Notes under the pieces: model-generated | Seen by the model: only the letters and a program-made list of their open reading frames with translations | Told to the model about the DNA's origin: nothing | Databases searched by the model: none | Shown here: one piece after another, positions 1 through 6,886 of the stretch | Position numbering within the stretch: position 1 is the first letter of the stretch | Layout of the letters: each line of letters starts with the position of its first letter | Assembly: GCA_002717855.1 (NCBI GenBank) | Contig: PBCD01000022.1 | Coordinates: 1 to 14,617, forward strand | Length of the DNA stretch: 14,617 bases | Source: Rickettsiales bacterium | GTDB lineage: Bacteria; Pseudomonadota; Alphaproteobacteria; TMED127 | Reading direction: 5' to 3' | Position numbers and translations under genes: made by a program

Positions 1-501
1 TTCATTATTAATTTCTTTACTAAGAAATAATATGTCATTTTTGAGATTGTTACTATGCTCTTTAAAGTAAGACTCAGATATAAATTTCGAGCCAGATATC
101 GCTGTATTTACTTTTTCAGTAAACCAAGTTTTAATTCCTTGATCAAAAAAAAGAAGAGAAAATATAGTGACAAATATTGATGGTATGAATGTAATTATTG
201 CAAAAAATAAACTTAATTGAATTTGCAAATAAGAGCCTGATCTTCCTTCTTTTCGAAATAATAGTAAATTTCTCACCTTGTAGGAAATAAAAACTATTAT
301 TAAAAAAACTAGAATTGAATTTAAAATTAAAAGTAAAGAAACATTTACAAGTTTTGTATCGTAATTAAAAAAACCTGAAATAATTAAAAAGATAAAGAGA
401 CTTAAAAAAAAAGAAAAAAGAAACAGTATCAACAAGACTATATTTTCTTTTCCACCAATATTATTTAAATTATTTTTCAGAAAAATATCTTTTATGCTCA
501 T
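1..501 (-). CDS. ntrY: NtrY, nitrogen-regulation membrane sensor kinase (N-terminal part only)
   Basis: This gene runs off the left edge; 167 N-terminal residues are present. NtrY is an inner-membrane histidine kinase of the NtrY/NtrX two-component pair, linked in alphaproteobacteria to nitrogen, redox and envelope control. Three membrane segments are visible at about residues 21-44, 52-73 and 94-119. The stretch from Arg83 (RKEGRSGSYLQIQLSLFF, then FFDQGIKTWF at 118-127) matches the conserved region of NtrY around its third membrane segment, including the 'aromatic-Asp-x-Gly-x-x-x-Trp-Phe' motif at the start of the sensory domain. The HAMP, PAS and kinase domains lie outside the window, so catalytic competence cannot be judged. 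The ATG at 501-499 overlaps the ntrC stop codon as ATGA, so translation is probably coupled. The identification rests on this N-terminal resemblance plus position after ntrBC, both of which agree. Confidence 0.9.
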   Translation of the reverse strand, partial: MSIKDIFLKNNLNNIGGKENIVLLILFLFSFFLSLFIFLIISGFFNYDTKLVNVSLLLILNSILVFLIIVFISYKVRNLLLFRKEGRSGSYLQIQLSLFFAIITFIPSIFVTIFSLLFFDQGIKTWFTEKVNTAISGSKFISESYFKEHSNNLKNDILFLSKEINNE

Positions 502-1913
502 TTTTTTAATATAATTTTTAAGTCTTTTATTTTCTTTCTTAAAGTGTTTCTATTTATACCAAGCATCGCAGCAGTTTTAATTTGATTACCATTAAAAAAA
601 TCCAAAGCCTTAGCGATTAGTGGTTTTTCGAATTCAGTTAACAGTTTTTCATATAAGTTCAGTGTTGAATTATCATCATCAGGATTAAGTGCTTCAAAAA
701 AATTACTGAGATGAATTATCATACTATCTGATATAGAATTTTCACTTATTTGATCATGACTGGACTCGTCAATATCGCTAAGTTCTTCCTCTATGATTTT
801 TGTGGTAATTTGATTGTCAGAATACAATACTGAAATTTTCTTAAAAAAATTTTCTAACTCTCTTACATTTCCAGGCCATTTATATTTTTCTAATAATTTT
901 ATGCAATCTTCATTAATTTTTTTTGAACCATTTGAAAATTTTTTTAAAAAGAAATTTGATAGAAGGATTATGTCACTTTTTCGATCTCTTAAGTGAGGAA
1001 CATTTATTTTCACCACATTTAGTCTATAATATAAATCCTCTCTGAATGTTCCACTTTCCACACACTCTTTAAGATTCTTATTGGTTGCTGATATGATTCT
1101 CACATCGGACTTTATAACTTCTCTACCGCCAACTCTAGAATATTCTCCCATCTGTAAAACTCTCAGTAATCTTGCTTGTACCTCAAAGGGCATATCACCA
1201 ATTTCGTCTAAAAAAAGAGTGCCTTTTTCTGCTTTTTCGAAATACCCTATTGTCGTTTTCTCAGCTCCTGTAAATGCACCTTTTTCATAACCAAAAAGTT
1301 CACTTTCAATTAAATCTCTTGGAATTGCCGCCATATTTAAAACAACAAAATCTTTGTTAACCCTACTACTGTAATCATGTATTGCTTTAGCAACTAATTC
1401 CTTTCCAGTACCTGATTCACCCGTGATCAAAACTGTGAGATCTGTCTTCATTAGTTTAGCAATAGTTCTATAAACACTTTGCATAGCTTGAGAATTCCCA
1501 ATCATTGGAAGTTTTTCATCATCAACAATTAATTGATGAGTATTAGATCTATCTTTTTGCAAACATCTACTAACAACTATTATCAAATCATTTAAATCAA
1601 TTGGTTTACTTATATATTCGTAAACATTTAATTCACTGGCTTTGACTGTTGTCAATATGTTATGTTTTGCACTTATAACAATAATTTTTGTTGAAAGTTT
1701 TTTTTTTCTAATTTTTTCCACAAATTCTAGACCATCGCCATCTGGTAGTTCAATATCCATAAGAATTAAATCATAAAAATTTTTAGAAATTTCTACCCAC
1801 GCTTCGGAGATAGTTGAGACAGCTCTTATTACATTCTTTGCACCACTAAGGGACTTAACCAAAATCTTTTTTAAAGAAATATCACTATCAATAATTAGAA
1901 TATTATTTTCCAT
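498..1913 (-). CDS. ntrC: NtrC, sigma-54-dependent nitrogen response regulator
   Basis: A 471-residue transcription activator of the NtrC family. An N-terminal receiver (about 4-118) has phospho-acceptor Asp53, Ser81 and Lys103. A central AAA+ ATPase (about 137-375) shows Walker A GESGTGKE at 165-172, the sigma-54-contacting loop GAFTGA at 212-217, Walker B LDE at 235-237 and WPGNVRELEN at 347-356. A C-terminal Fis-type helix-turn-helix follows (GNQIKTAAMLGINRNTLRKK, 442-461). The LNRNTLRKK-like ending, the YxxKPxDLN receiver motif and the position directly after ntrB favour NtrC over the paralogue NtrX. One oddity: the receiver's acidic pair reads Asp9-Ser10, so the residue equivalent to CheY Asp13 is missing. 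I chose the ATG at 1913, which overlaps the ntrB stop by one base (TAATG); a TTG five codons upstream is possible but weaker. The intact GAFTGA implies use of sigma-54. Confidence 0.93.
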   Translation of the reverse strand: MENNILIIDSDISLKKILVKSLSGAKNVIRAVSTISEAWVEISKNFYDLILMDIELPDGDGLEFVEKIRKKKLSTKIIVISAKHNILTTVKASELNVYEYISKPIDLNDLIIVVSRCLQKDRSNTHQLIVDDEKLPMIGNSQAMQSVYRTIAKLMKTDLTVLITGESGTGKELVAKAIHDYSSRVNKDFVVLNMAAIPRDLIESELFGYEKGAFTGAEKTTIGYFEKAEKGTLFLDEIGDMPFEVQARLLRVLQMGEYSRVGGREVIKSDVRIISATNKNLKECVESGTFREDLYYRLNVVKINVPHLRDRKSDIILLSNFFLKKFSNGSKKINEDCIKLLEKYKWPGNVRELENFFKKISVLYSDNQITTKIIEEELSDIDESSHDQISENSISDSMIIHLSNFFEALNPDDDNSTLNLYEKLLTEFEKPLIAKALDFFNGNQIKTAAMLGINRNTLRKKIKDLKIILKK

Positions 1914-2971
1914 TATAAGGGGATCCAAATCTTAAAAGTTGTCATGTTTCTTTCTGAATGAAATTGAATTGCACAATCATTTTCTATAGCAATTTTATTT
2001 GCTTGATATAAACCTAAGCCTTTTCTGTTCTTTGTAGAAAAGAAAGGAAGAAAAACTTGATTCTCAAATTCTTCCTTAATTCCACTTCCATTATCTTCAA
2101 TTTGAATTAGAATATAATTTGAGGATATATTTTTTTTTATGTTTGGGATAATTTGAACTTCACCAAAATAAAAAGATGTTGAAATTTTTATATATCCATC
2201 TTCTATTGAGATAGATTCTAAAGCATTAGCAATTAATTCTTCAAATAAAATAATTAATTCTTTTTTATTAATTGAAACATTTGGAAGTGATGGATCAAAA
2301 TTTTCAATTAACTGTATTTTATTAATAGCTACACTGTCGATGTTTTTGACAGCACTTCTAATTATTTCATGGATATTAAAGTTATTTTTAATTTTTTTTA
2401 AGTTAGGTTGTTTGGGCTCAAATATTTTAATAAAATTCACCAATTTATTTGCTTCCTTGATGATAATTTCATAAAAATCAGTGTTTTTTGATTCAACTTT
2501 TTGTAATAATTGAGCTGAACCTTTAATATTAGATATCGGATTAATTATGTAACTTATTAGTTTAGAAATAAAATCATCAAAAAACTCAAATTTATTTTCG
2601 AAAGGTATATTATAAAAATTTTTTTTTTTATTTGATTTTATAACCATAATTATATTTTCGTAATCAATCTTATTAATGATATCTAGACATACATTAAAAT
2701 TTTGCGCATCAAAACTAAATTTGATATCTCCAAAACTATATGATTCTTGTTTTGATATTGATTTACCTATGTAATCTAAAATAGTTGAGGTACCTTTAAA
2801 AAAAAAATCAATATCTTTGTTTTTTAAATTTTTTTTACTTGTGTTAAATAATTCTTCGAATCTATAATTTACGAATTTTATTTTTTTATTTTTTTTTTCA
2901 ATTACCATAATTGCATCGTTCAAAAATTCAATAATTTCGAGAAATTCATTTTTTTCGTTATTTTTTAGCAT
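1913..2971 (-). CDS. ntrB: NtrB-like sensor histidine kinase lacking the phospho-acceptor histidine
   Basis: A soluble 352-residue protein in the NtrB (NRII) place, between dusB and ntrC. Residues about 8-110 look like a PAS domain (NDAIMVIEKKNKKIKFVNYRF). The dimerisation/phosphotransfer region follows at about 130-185, then a GHKL ATPase domain: N-box Asn249 (LIANALES), G1 box DNGSGI at 293-298, F-box FLPFFSTK at 307-314 and G2 box KGLGL at 317-321. In the usual H-E-I-K/R-N-P-L box this protein reads S-Y-I-I-N-P-I (140-146), flanked by the well-conserved NtrB segment IKGSAQLL. The phospho-acceptor His is therefore Ser140 (codon AGT, plus-strand bases 2552-2554) and the catalytic Glu is Tyr141, while Asn144 and Pro145 remain. 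From the family, NtrB phosphorylates and dephosphorylates NtrC under PII control; I infer that only the latter could persist here. The ORF is otherwise full length, with no sign of decay. Confidence 0.88.
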   Translation of the reverse strand: MLKNNEKNEFLEIIEFLNDAIMVIEKKNKKIKFVNYRFEELFNTSKKNLKNKDIDFFFKGTSTILDYIGKSISKQESYSFGDIKFSFDAQNFNVCLDIINKIDYENIIMVIKSNKKKNFYNIPFENKFEFFDDFISKLISYIINPISNIKGSAQLLQKVESKNTDFYEIIIKEANKLVNFIKIFEPKQPNLKKIKNNFNIHEIIRSAVKNIDSVAINKIQLIENFDPSLPNVSINKKELIILFEELIANALESISIEDGYIKISTSFYFGEVQIIPNIKKNISSNYILIQIEDNGSGIKEEFENQVFLPFFSTKNRKGLGLYQANKIAIENDCAIQFHSERNMTTFKIWIPL

Positions 2972-2980
2972 TGTTATGTT

Positions 2981-3934
2981 TTAATTTTTAAAAAAAGTAT
3001 TAATTAAGCTCGTGATTTTTCGATGATCTAAAGTTTTATTAATTTCTTGCCTGAAATAATTTGAGTTTTTTAATGATTTTGAATACCAACATAAATGTTT
3101 TCTAAAACTTTTTAAACCTACCTCAACCCCATAATGATCAAGGCACAATTCATGATGTTCATTTATTATATCTCTTATTGTTGAAATCTTTGGTGTTTCA
3201 TAAGATTTCTTTGAGAGTTGTGACTGGATTTCTTCAAATATCCATGGTTTTCCATATGATCCTCTTCCTATCATCAGTCCATCGGCTTTTGAGATTTTCA
3301 AAATATCTTGAACATTTTTAAAACTTTCAATATCACCGTTTGCAATAACAGGAATTTTTACTTCTTGTTTTACTTTATTTATAAAAGCCCAATCTGCCTT
3401 TCCCTTAAACATCTGGCATCTTGTTCTACCATGAACGGTAATTAAGGAAACACCCAAAGATTCAGCAATTTTGGCAATCTTAGGAGCATTTCTATTGTTA
3501 TCATCCCAACCAGTACGCATTTTTAGAGTTACAGGAATTTTTATTGCTTTACATACTGAATCAATAATTCTTAAAGCCAAATTCTCATCTTTCATCAAAG
3601 CTGAGCCTGCATATCCGTTAACGATTTTTTTTACTGGACAACCCATATTGATATCAACAATGTCAGCTCCTTGGTCCTCGCAAATTTTAGCTGCATCATA
3701 CATGACGTCAGGATCGCAACCAGCAATTTGAATTGCAAGAATCTCATTGCTATTTTTTTTTGCCATTCTGAGCGTCTTTATATTCTTATGGATTAAAGCT
3801 CTACTAGCTATCATCTCAGAAAATACTAATCCAGGATTAAATTTTTTAACTATTTTCCTGTAAGGAGCGTCACTTACTCCTGACATTGGTGCTAATAAAA
3901 TATTATTTGGAAGTTTTATATTTCTGATAAGCAT
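2981..3934 (-). CDS. dusB: tRNA-dihydrouridine synthase DusB (NifR3 family)
   Basis: This FMN enzyme reduces specific uridines in the tRNA D-loop to dihydrouridine using NADPH. The 317-residue length is normal. The TIM-barrel motifs are in order: APMSGVSDAPYR at 15-26, DINMGCPVKK at 94-103 with catalytic Cys99, KMRTGWD at 138-144, ITVHGRTR at 165-172, PVIANGDI at 195-202 and the phosphate-binding MIGRGSYGKPW at 221-231. In alphaproteobacteria this gene was named nifR3 because it sits directly upstream of ntrBC, exactly as here. It lies 9 bases after the preceding membrane-protein gene and 9 bases before ntrB, so all are probably one transcript. The starting ATG is at the natural N-terminus for the family; no Shine-Dalgarno site is visible. 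The assignment to the DusB subgroup rests on sequence style and neighbourhood. Confidence 0.95.
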   Translation of the reverse strand: MLIRNIKLPNNILLAPMSGVSDAPYRKIVKKFNPGLVFSEMIASRALIHKNIKTLRMAKKNSNEILAIQIAGCDPDVMYDAAKICEDQGADIVDINMGCPVKKIVNGYAGSALMKDENLALRIIDSVCKAIKIPVTLKMRTGWDDNNRNAPKIAKIAESLGVSLITVHGRTRCQMFKGKADWAFINKVKQEVKIPVIANGDIESFKNVQDILKISKADGLMIGRGSYGKPWIFEEIQSQLSKKSYETPKISTIRDIINEHHELCLDHYGVEVGLKSFRKHLCWYSKSLKNSNYFRQEINKTLDHRKITSLINTFFKN

Positions 3935-3943
3935 AATAAAAAT

Positions 3944-4750
3944 TTATAATAATTTGATACCAAAATACGCTAAATTAATTAAAAAGTATGACAATAAAAC
4001 TAGATTAAAAACTTTTTTACCACTTATACCAAAAAAAAATCTTATTAGTAAAAGTAAACAAATTAAAAAAAAAGTGATACAGCTTAAAATAGATTTTTCG
4101 TTGAAAAAATCATTAAGATTATTAGAAATCTTAGAAGAATAATAAAAACCTGTGAATAGTGAAAATAAAAGAAAAATTTGAGTCAAATATAAAAGTTTTA
4201 TTGTTATTTTTTCACTATCATAAACTGATGGTAGTGAATTAAAAAAAAAATTCGAATTATAGTTAGATATTTTTAAATTTTTTTCTTGTAAATATATTGC
4301 TACAGATGAAATAGCTGAAATAGATAGAAACGAATAAGCTAAAAATGATAATATTATATGAAAAAATAAAAAATCATTATTTATAAACGTAAGTTTAATA
4401 TTAAAAAATTTACTAAATGTCATAAGTTCTATTAACATAAAAATTATGAAAAAGTATGGAATAAAAAAAAATCTCATTCTTATAAAACTAAAATCAAAAA
4501 GACAACTTATAAAATACAAAAAAAATGATATTTGTAAGGAAAATGATAATATTATGTTTAAATTGTTAGCATACTCTGAACTCAAAAGTAATTTATAATT
4601 TATAAACACAGAAAATGTTGTAAAAAGTAAAGATACAAAAAATAAAATTTTATTTATTGATAATTTTCTTTCAATTTCTAAAAATGAAATAAAAATGAAT
4701 AAGCACAGAATAAATGCAGATATATAATTATAAGCAAGAAAAATATTCAT
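3944..4750 (-). CDS. CcsA/YpjD-like multi-pass membrane protein (cytochrome c assembly family)
   Basis: A 268-residue, very hydrophobic protein with about eight predicted membrane segments. The second half resembles YpjD, a proteobacterial member of the CcsA/CcmC (cytochrome c assembly) superfamily: FHIILSFLAYSFLSISAISS at 130-149, the loop LPSVYDSEK at 173-181, then LTQIFLLFSLFTGFYY at 189-204, and a C-terminal GxxGKK-hydrophobic-LAYFG ending. This comparison is from memory, so family membership is likely but function is not established; YpjD itself is poorly characterised. His131 matches the conserved helix His. The second conserved His region, before the GWRGRR-like motif, has no histidine here (Arg237, Phe239), and His131 is the only histidine in the protein. 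It is the first gene of the dusB-ntrBCY run and is divergent from ispDF by 39 bases. An alternative is an unrelated small membrane protein drifted under A+T pressure. Confidence 0.65.
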   Translation of the reverse strand: MNIFLAYNYISAFILCLFIFISFLEIERKLSINKILFFVSLLFTTFSVFINYKLLLSSEYANNLNIILSFSLQISFFLYFISCLFDFSFIRMRFFFIPYFFIIFMLIELMTFSKFFNIKLTFINNDFLFFHIILSFLAYSFLSISAISSVAIYLQEKNLKISNYNSNFFFNSLPSVYDSEKITIKLLYLTQIFLLFSLFTGFYYSSKISNNLNDFFNEKSILSCITFFLICLLLLIRFFFGISGKKVFNLVLLSYFLINLAYFGIKLL

Positions 4751-4757
4751 AATTTAA

Positions 4758-4763
4758 TATAAT
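4758..4763 (+). promoter_or_regulatory. Possible -10 element for ispDF
   Basis: An exact TATAAT lies 26 bases before the ispDF ATG, in the 39-base gap between divergent genes. The hexamer 17 bases upstream (CAAGAA) is not a good -35 box. In DNA this A+T-rich a chance match is easy, so this is only a candidate. The promoter for the leftward membrane-protein/dusB/ntr operon must lie in the same gap or just inside ispDF, but I cannot point to it. Confidence 0.27.
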
Positions 4764-4789
4764 ATAGTCTTTAAACAACTAAAAATAAA

Positions 4790-5950
4790 ATGGCAAAAAA
4801 AATAACAGTAATTATTTTAAGCGCTGGTTCAGGAAAAAGATTCGATCAAACCAAGCCAAAACAATTATTTTCAATTGAAAATGAAACTTTACTAGACATT
4901 AATATTCGAAAATTCTTAAACGTACAAAAAATAAATAATATTGTGATCGTTCATTCTAAGAAAATATCTAGGGAAGTTAGAAAGTTAGAAACAAAAAAAA
5001 TATTTTTTACCTTAGGAGGTAAAACCAGACAAGAGTCCGTAAAAAATGGCTTAAATTTCGCAAAAAAACTTAAACCAGACATTGTGTTGATTCATGACTG
5101 TGCCAGACCTTTTGTAAATGAAGAGTTAATTAAAAATCTAATTGCATGTACCACTTTATCGATTGGTTCCATTCCAGTTTTGAAAGTTAATGATTCTTTA
5201 AGATATATTAATTTTAAAAAAAAAGAATCTAAAAATATTTCAAGAGAAAACATTTATCAAATTCAAACACCTCAATCGTTCCCTTTTAAAAAAATATTAG
5301 ATGCACATAATAAATCTTCAAAAGATAATTTCACAGATGATTCAAGTTTAGCAGAGGAAAATAATATTCAAATGAAGTTTATTTTGGGGGATAAAAATAA
5401 TATAAAGATCACTGAAAAAAATGATATAAAATTTATTAAAATGATTTTAGATAATCACAAAGAAATTTCTGTTGGTACTGGTTTTGATGTACATGGATTT
5501 GAAGCTGGAAAGTATGTAATAATTTGTGGTGTTAAAATTCCATTTAATAGAAAATTAAAAGGTCACTCTGATGCAGACGTTGGTTTTCATACAGTCGTTG
5601 ATGCAATACTTGGTTCAGTTAGGCAAGGCGATATAGGAGAACATTTTCCACCAAGTGATAGTAAATGGAAAGGAGCTCCCTCTTCTATTTTTATAAAATT
5701 TGCAAAAGATATACTCAAAGAAAAAAATGCAAAAATTAAAAGTATTGATTTGACGATAATATGTGAAGAACCAAAAATGTATAAATATAAAATTAAAATG
5801 AAAAAAAATCTTTCGAAATTATTGGAAATTAATGAAAATAGGATTAACGTAAAAGCTACTACAACAGAAAAACTTGGTTTTTTGGGAAGAAGTGAAGGTA
5901 TAGCAGCTCAAGCAACTGTTACTACTGAAATATTTACAAAAAATGGATAG
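4790..5950 (+). CDS. ispDF: Bifunctional IspD/IspF of the MEP isoprenoid pathway
   Basis: One 386-residue protein carries two non-consecutive steps of the MEP pathway. The N-terminal half (about 1-222) is IspD, which makes CDP-methylerythritol from CTP and MEP: nucleotide-binding SAGSGKRF at 11-18, PKQ at 23-25, GGKTRQESVKNGL at 76-88, HDCARPF at 102-108 and QTPQSF at 159-164. The C-terminal half (about 226-386) is IspF, which forms the cyclic diphosphate: zinc ligands Asp233 and His235 in GFDVHGF, His259 in KGHSDADVGFH, DIGEHFPPSD at 281-290 and ATTTEKLGFLGRSEG near the end. The fusion is typical of alpha- and epsilonproteobacteria. The first motif has Ser11 where most IspD proteins have Ala. 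CTP for the IspD step comes from PyrG, also in the window. The gene starts the rightward ispDF-pgpA-cinA operon; its stop overlaps pgpA. Confidence 0.97.
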   Translation: MAKKITVIILSAGSGKRFDQTKPKQLFSIENETLLDINIRKFLNVQKINNIVIVHSKKISREVRKLETKKIFFTLGGKTRQESVKNGLNFAKKLKPDIVLIHDCARPFVNEELIKNLIACTTLSIGSIPVLKVNDSLRYINFKKKESKNISRENIYQIQTPQSFPFKKILDAHNKSSKDNFTDDSSLAEENNIQMKFILGDKNNIKITEKNDIKFIKMILDNHKEISVGTGFDVHGFEAGKYVIICGVKIPFNRKLKGHSDADVGFHTVVDAILGSVRQGDIGEHFPPSDSKWKGAPSSIFIKFAKDILKEKNAKIKSIDLTIICEEPKMYKYKIKMKKNLSKLLEINENRINVKATTTEKLGFLGRSEGIAAQATVTTEIFTKNG

Positions 5951-6386
5951 ATTTTTATTAAATTTCTGCACCTCATTTGGTTTGGGTTATGTTTCCAAAT
6001 CGCCAGGCACCTTAGCTTCTTTTATAATATTAATTCCTCTTTGGTTCACTATTGAAAAGTATTACTTAATAATAATTTTTTTTACAATTTTTTTTACGAT
6101 TTTTTCATATTTTATTTTAAAGAAGACATTAACTAAATTAAAGGATAAGGATCCTGGTTATATTATTATTGATGAATATATTGGTCAAACAGTTGCAATT
6201 TTATTTTGCAAGCAAAATATCTTTGAATTTTTTTTGGCTTTTATTTTTTTCAGAATTTTTGATATTCTAAAGCCTTTTCCAATTAATTATTATGATAAAA
6301 AAAAAAATGCCTATGGATTAATTATGGATGATATTTTAGCTGGTCTTTTCTCAGGTTTTATTATTATACTTGTAAAATGGATATAG
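5943..6386 (+). CDS. pgpA: Phosphatidylglycerophosphatase A
   Basis: A 147-residue inner-membrane phosphatase that removes phosphate from phosphatidylglycerophosphate to give phosphatidylglycerol. Family motifs seen are GYVSKSPGTLAS at 15-26, DPGYIIIDEYIGQ at 70-82 with the acidic catalytic pair Asp77/Glu78, FFRIFDILKPFP at 102-113 and the C-terminal GLIMDDILAG at 125-134. Hydrophobic segments lie at about 24-35, 41-59, 83-103 and 129-145. The length is slightly short of typical PgpA but complete. Its ATG lies inside the last codons of ispDF (8-base overlap) and its own end overlaps cinA by 10 bases, so the three genes are almost certainly translated from one message. No Shine-Dalgarno site is visible. 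Confidence 0.93.
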   Translation: MDRFLLNFCTSFGLGYVSKSPGTLASFIILIPLWFTIEKYYLIIIFFTIFFTIFSYFILKKTLTKLKDKDPGYIIIDEYIGQTVAILFCKQNIFEFFLAFIFFRIFDILKPFPINYYDKKKNAYGLIMDDILAGLFSGFIIILVKWI

Positions 6387-6886
6387 AATCAAAGCTTTTA
6401 ATTTATCAAACAAAAGAATTATTGGAAATATTAATAAAAAAAAAAATATATTTATTTAGTGCTGAATCTTTTACTGGAGGTTTATTTTCATCTTATGTTA
6501 CATCCATTTCAGGTTCTTCAAAAAGGTTTATTTTAGGAATAGTTTCTTACTCAAATAATTCAAAGAAACAACTTCTTGATATTCCAGAAATTACTTTAAA
6601 AAAGTATGGATCAGTAAGTGAAGAAGTTTCAATTTTAATGGCAAAAAATATTATAAAAAATTATTCAAAAGCTGAAAATTTTATTTCAGTCTCATCAACT
6701 GGAGTAGCTGGGCCGGATGGTGGAAGCGATTTTAAACCAATAGGAACTTCATATTTTTCATTCAATTTAAATGGAAACATTAAAACTATTAAAAAAATGT
6801 TTAATAATTTAAGTAGAACTGAAATTAGAAATAAGTCTGTAGAATTAATGATTAAAGAAGTTTTGAAGATAATTAAAAAATTTTAA
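6377..6886 (+). CDS. pncC: CinA C-terminal domain protein, nicotinamide-nucleotide amidase (PncC type)
   Basis: A 169-residue stand-alone CinA C-terminal domain. PncC proteins hydrolyse nicotinamide mononucleotide to nicotinate mononucleotide and ammonia, recycling NAD by-products. Motifs are SAESFTGGLFSS at 28-39 with presumed nucleophile Ser31, ISGSSKRFILGIVSYSN at 44-60, Lys63/Lys64 just after it, and STGVAGPDGGS at 107-117 followed by KPIGTSYF at 120-127. Phe32 replaces the usual Cys after the nucleophile (AESCTGG in most members), a change beside the active site that may not affect catalysis. The N-terminal MoCF-like domain of full-length CinA is absent, as is normal for the alphaproteobacterial gene beside pgpA and ispDF. 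Its stop codon overlaps that of ftsB, which converges from the other strand. An A11 tract lies early in the coding sequence. Confidence 0.92.
   Translation: MDIESKLLIYQTKELLEILIKKKIYLFSAESFTGGLFSSYVTSISGSSKRFILGIVSYSNNSKKQLLDIPEITLKKYGSVSEEVSILMAKNIIKNYSKAENFISVSSTGVAGPDGGSDFKPIGTSYFSFNLNGNIKTIKKMFNNLSRTEIRNKSVELMIKEVLKIIKKF

Noticed and set aside
498..1928. Reading the response regulator as NtrX, or starting it at the TTG at 1928
   Set aside because: The gene directly follows ntrB, has the YxxKPxDLN receiver motif and the NtrC-type ending GINRNTLRKK, and precedes ntrY, so NtrC fits better. The ATG at 1913 overlaps the ntrB stop as TAATG and matches the family's N-terminus.
1913..2971. NtrB as a decaying pseudogene
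   Set aside because: Apart from the H-box the frame is complete, PAS-like, N, G1, F and G2 boxes are recognisable, and stop/start overlaps with ntrC are preserved, so loss of the His looks specific rather than general decay.
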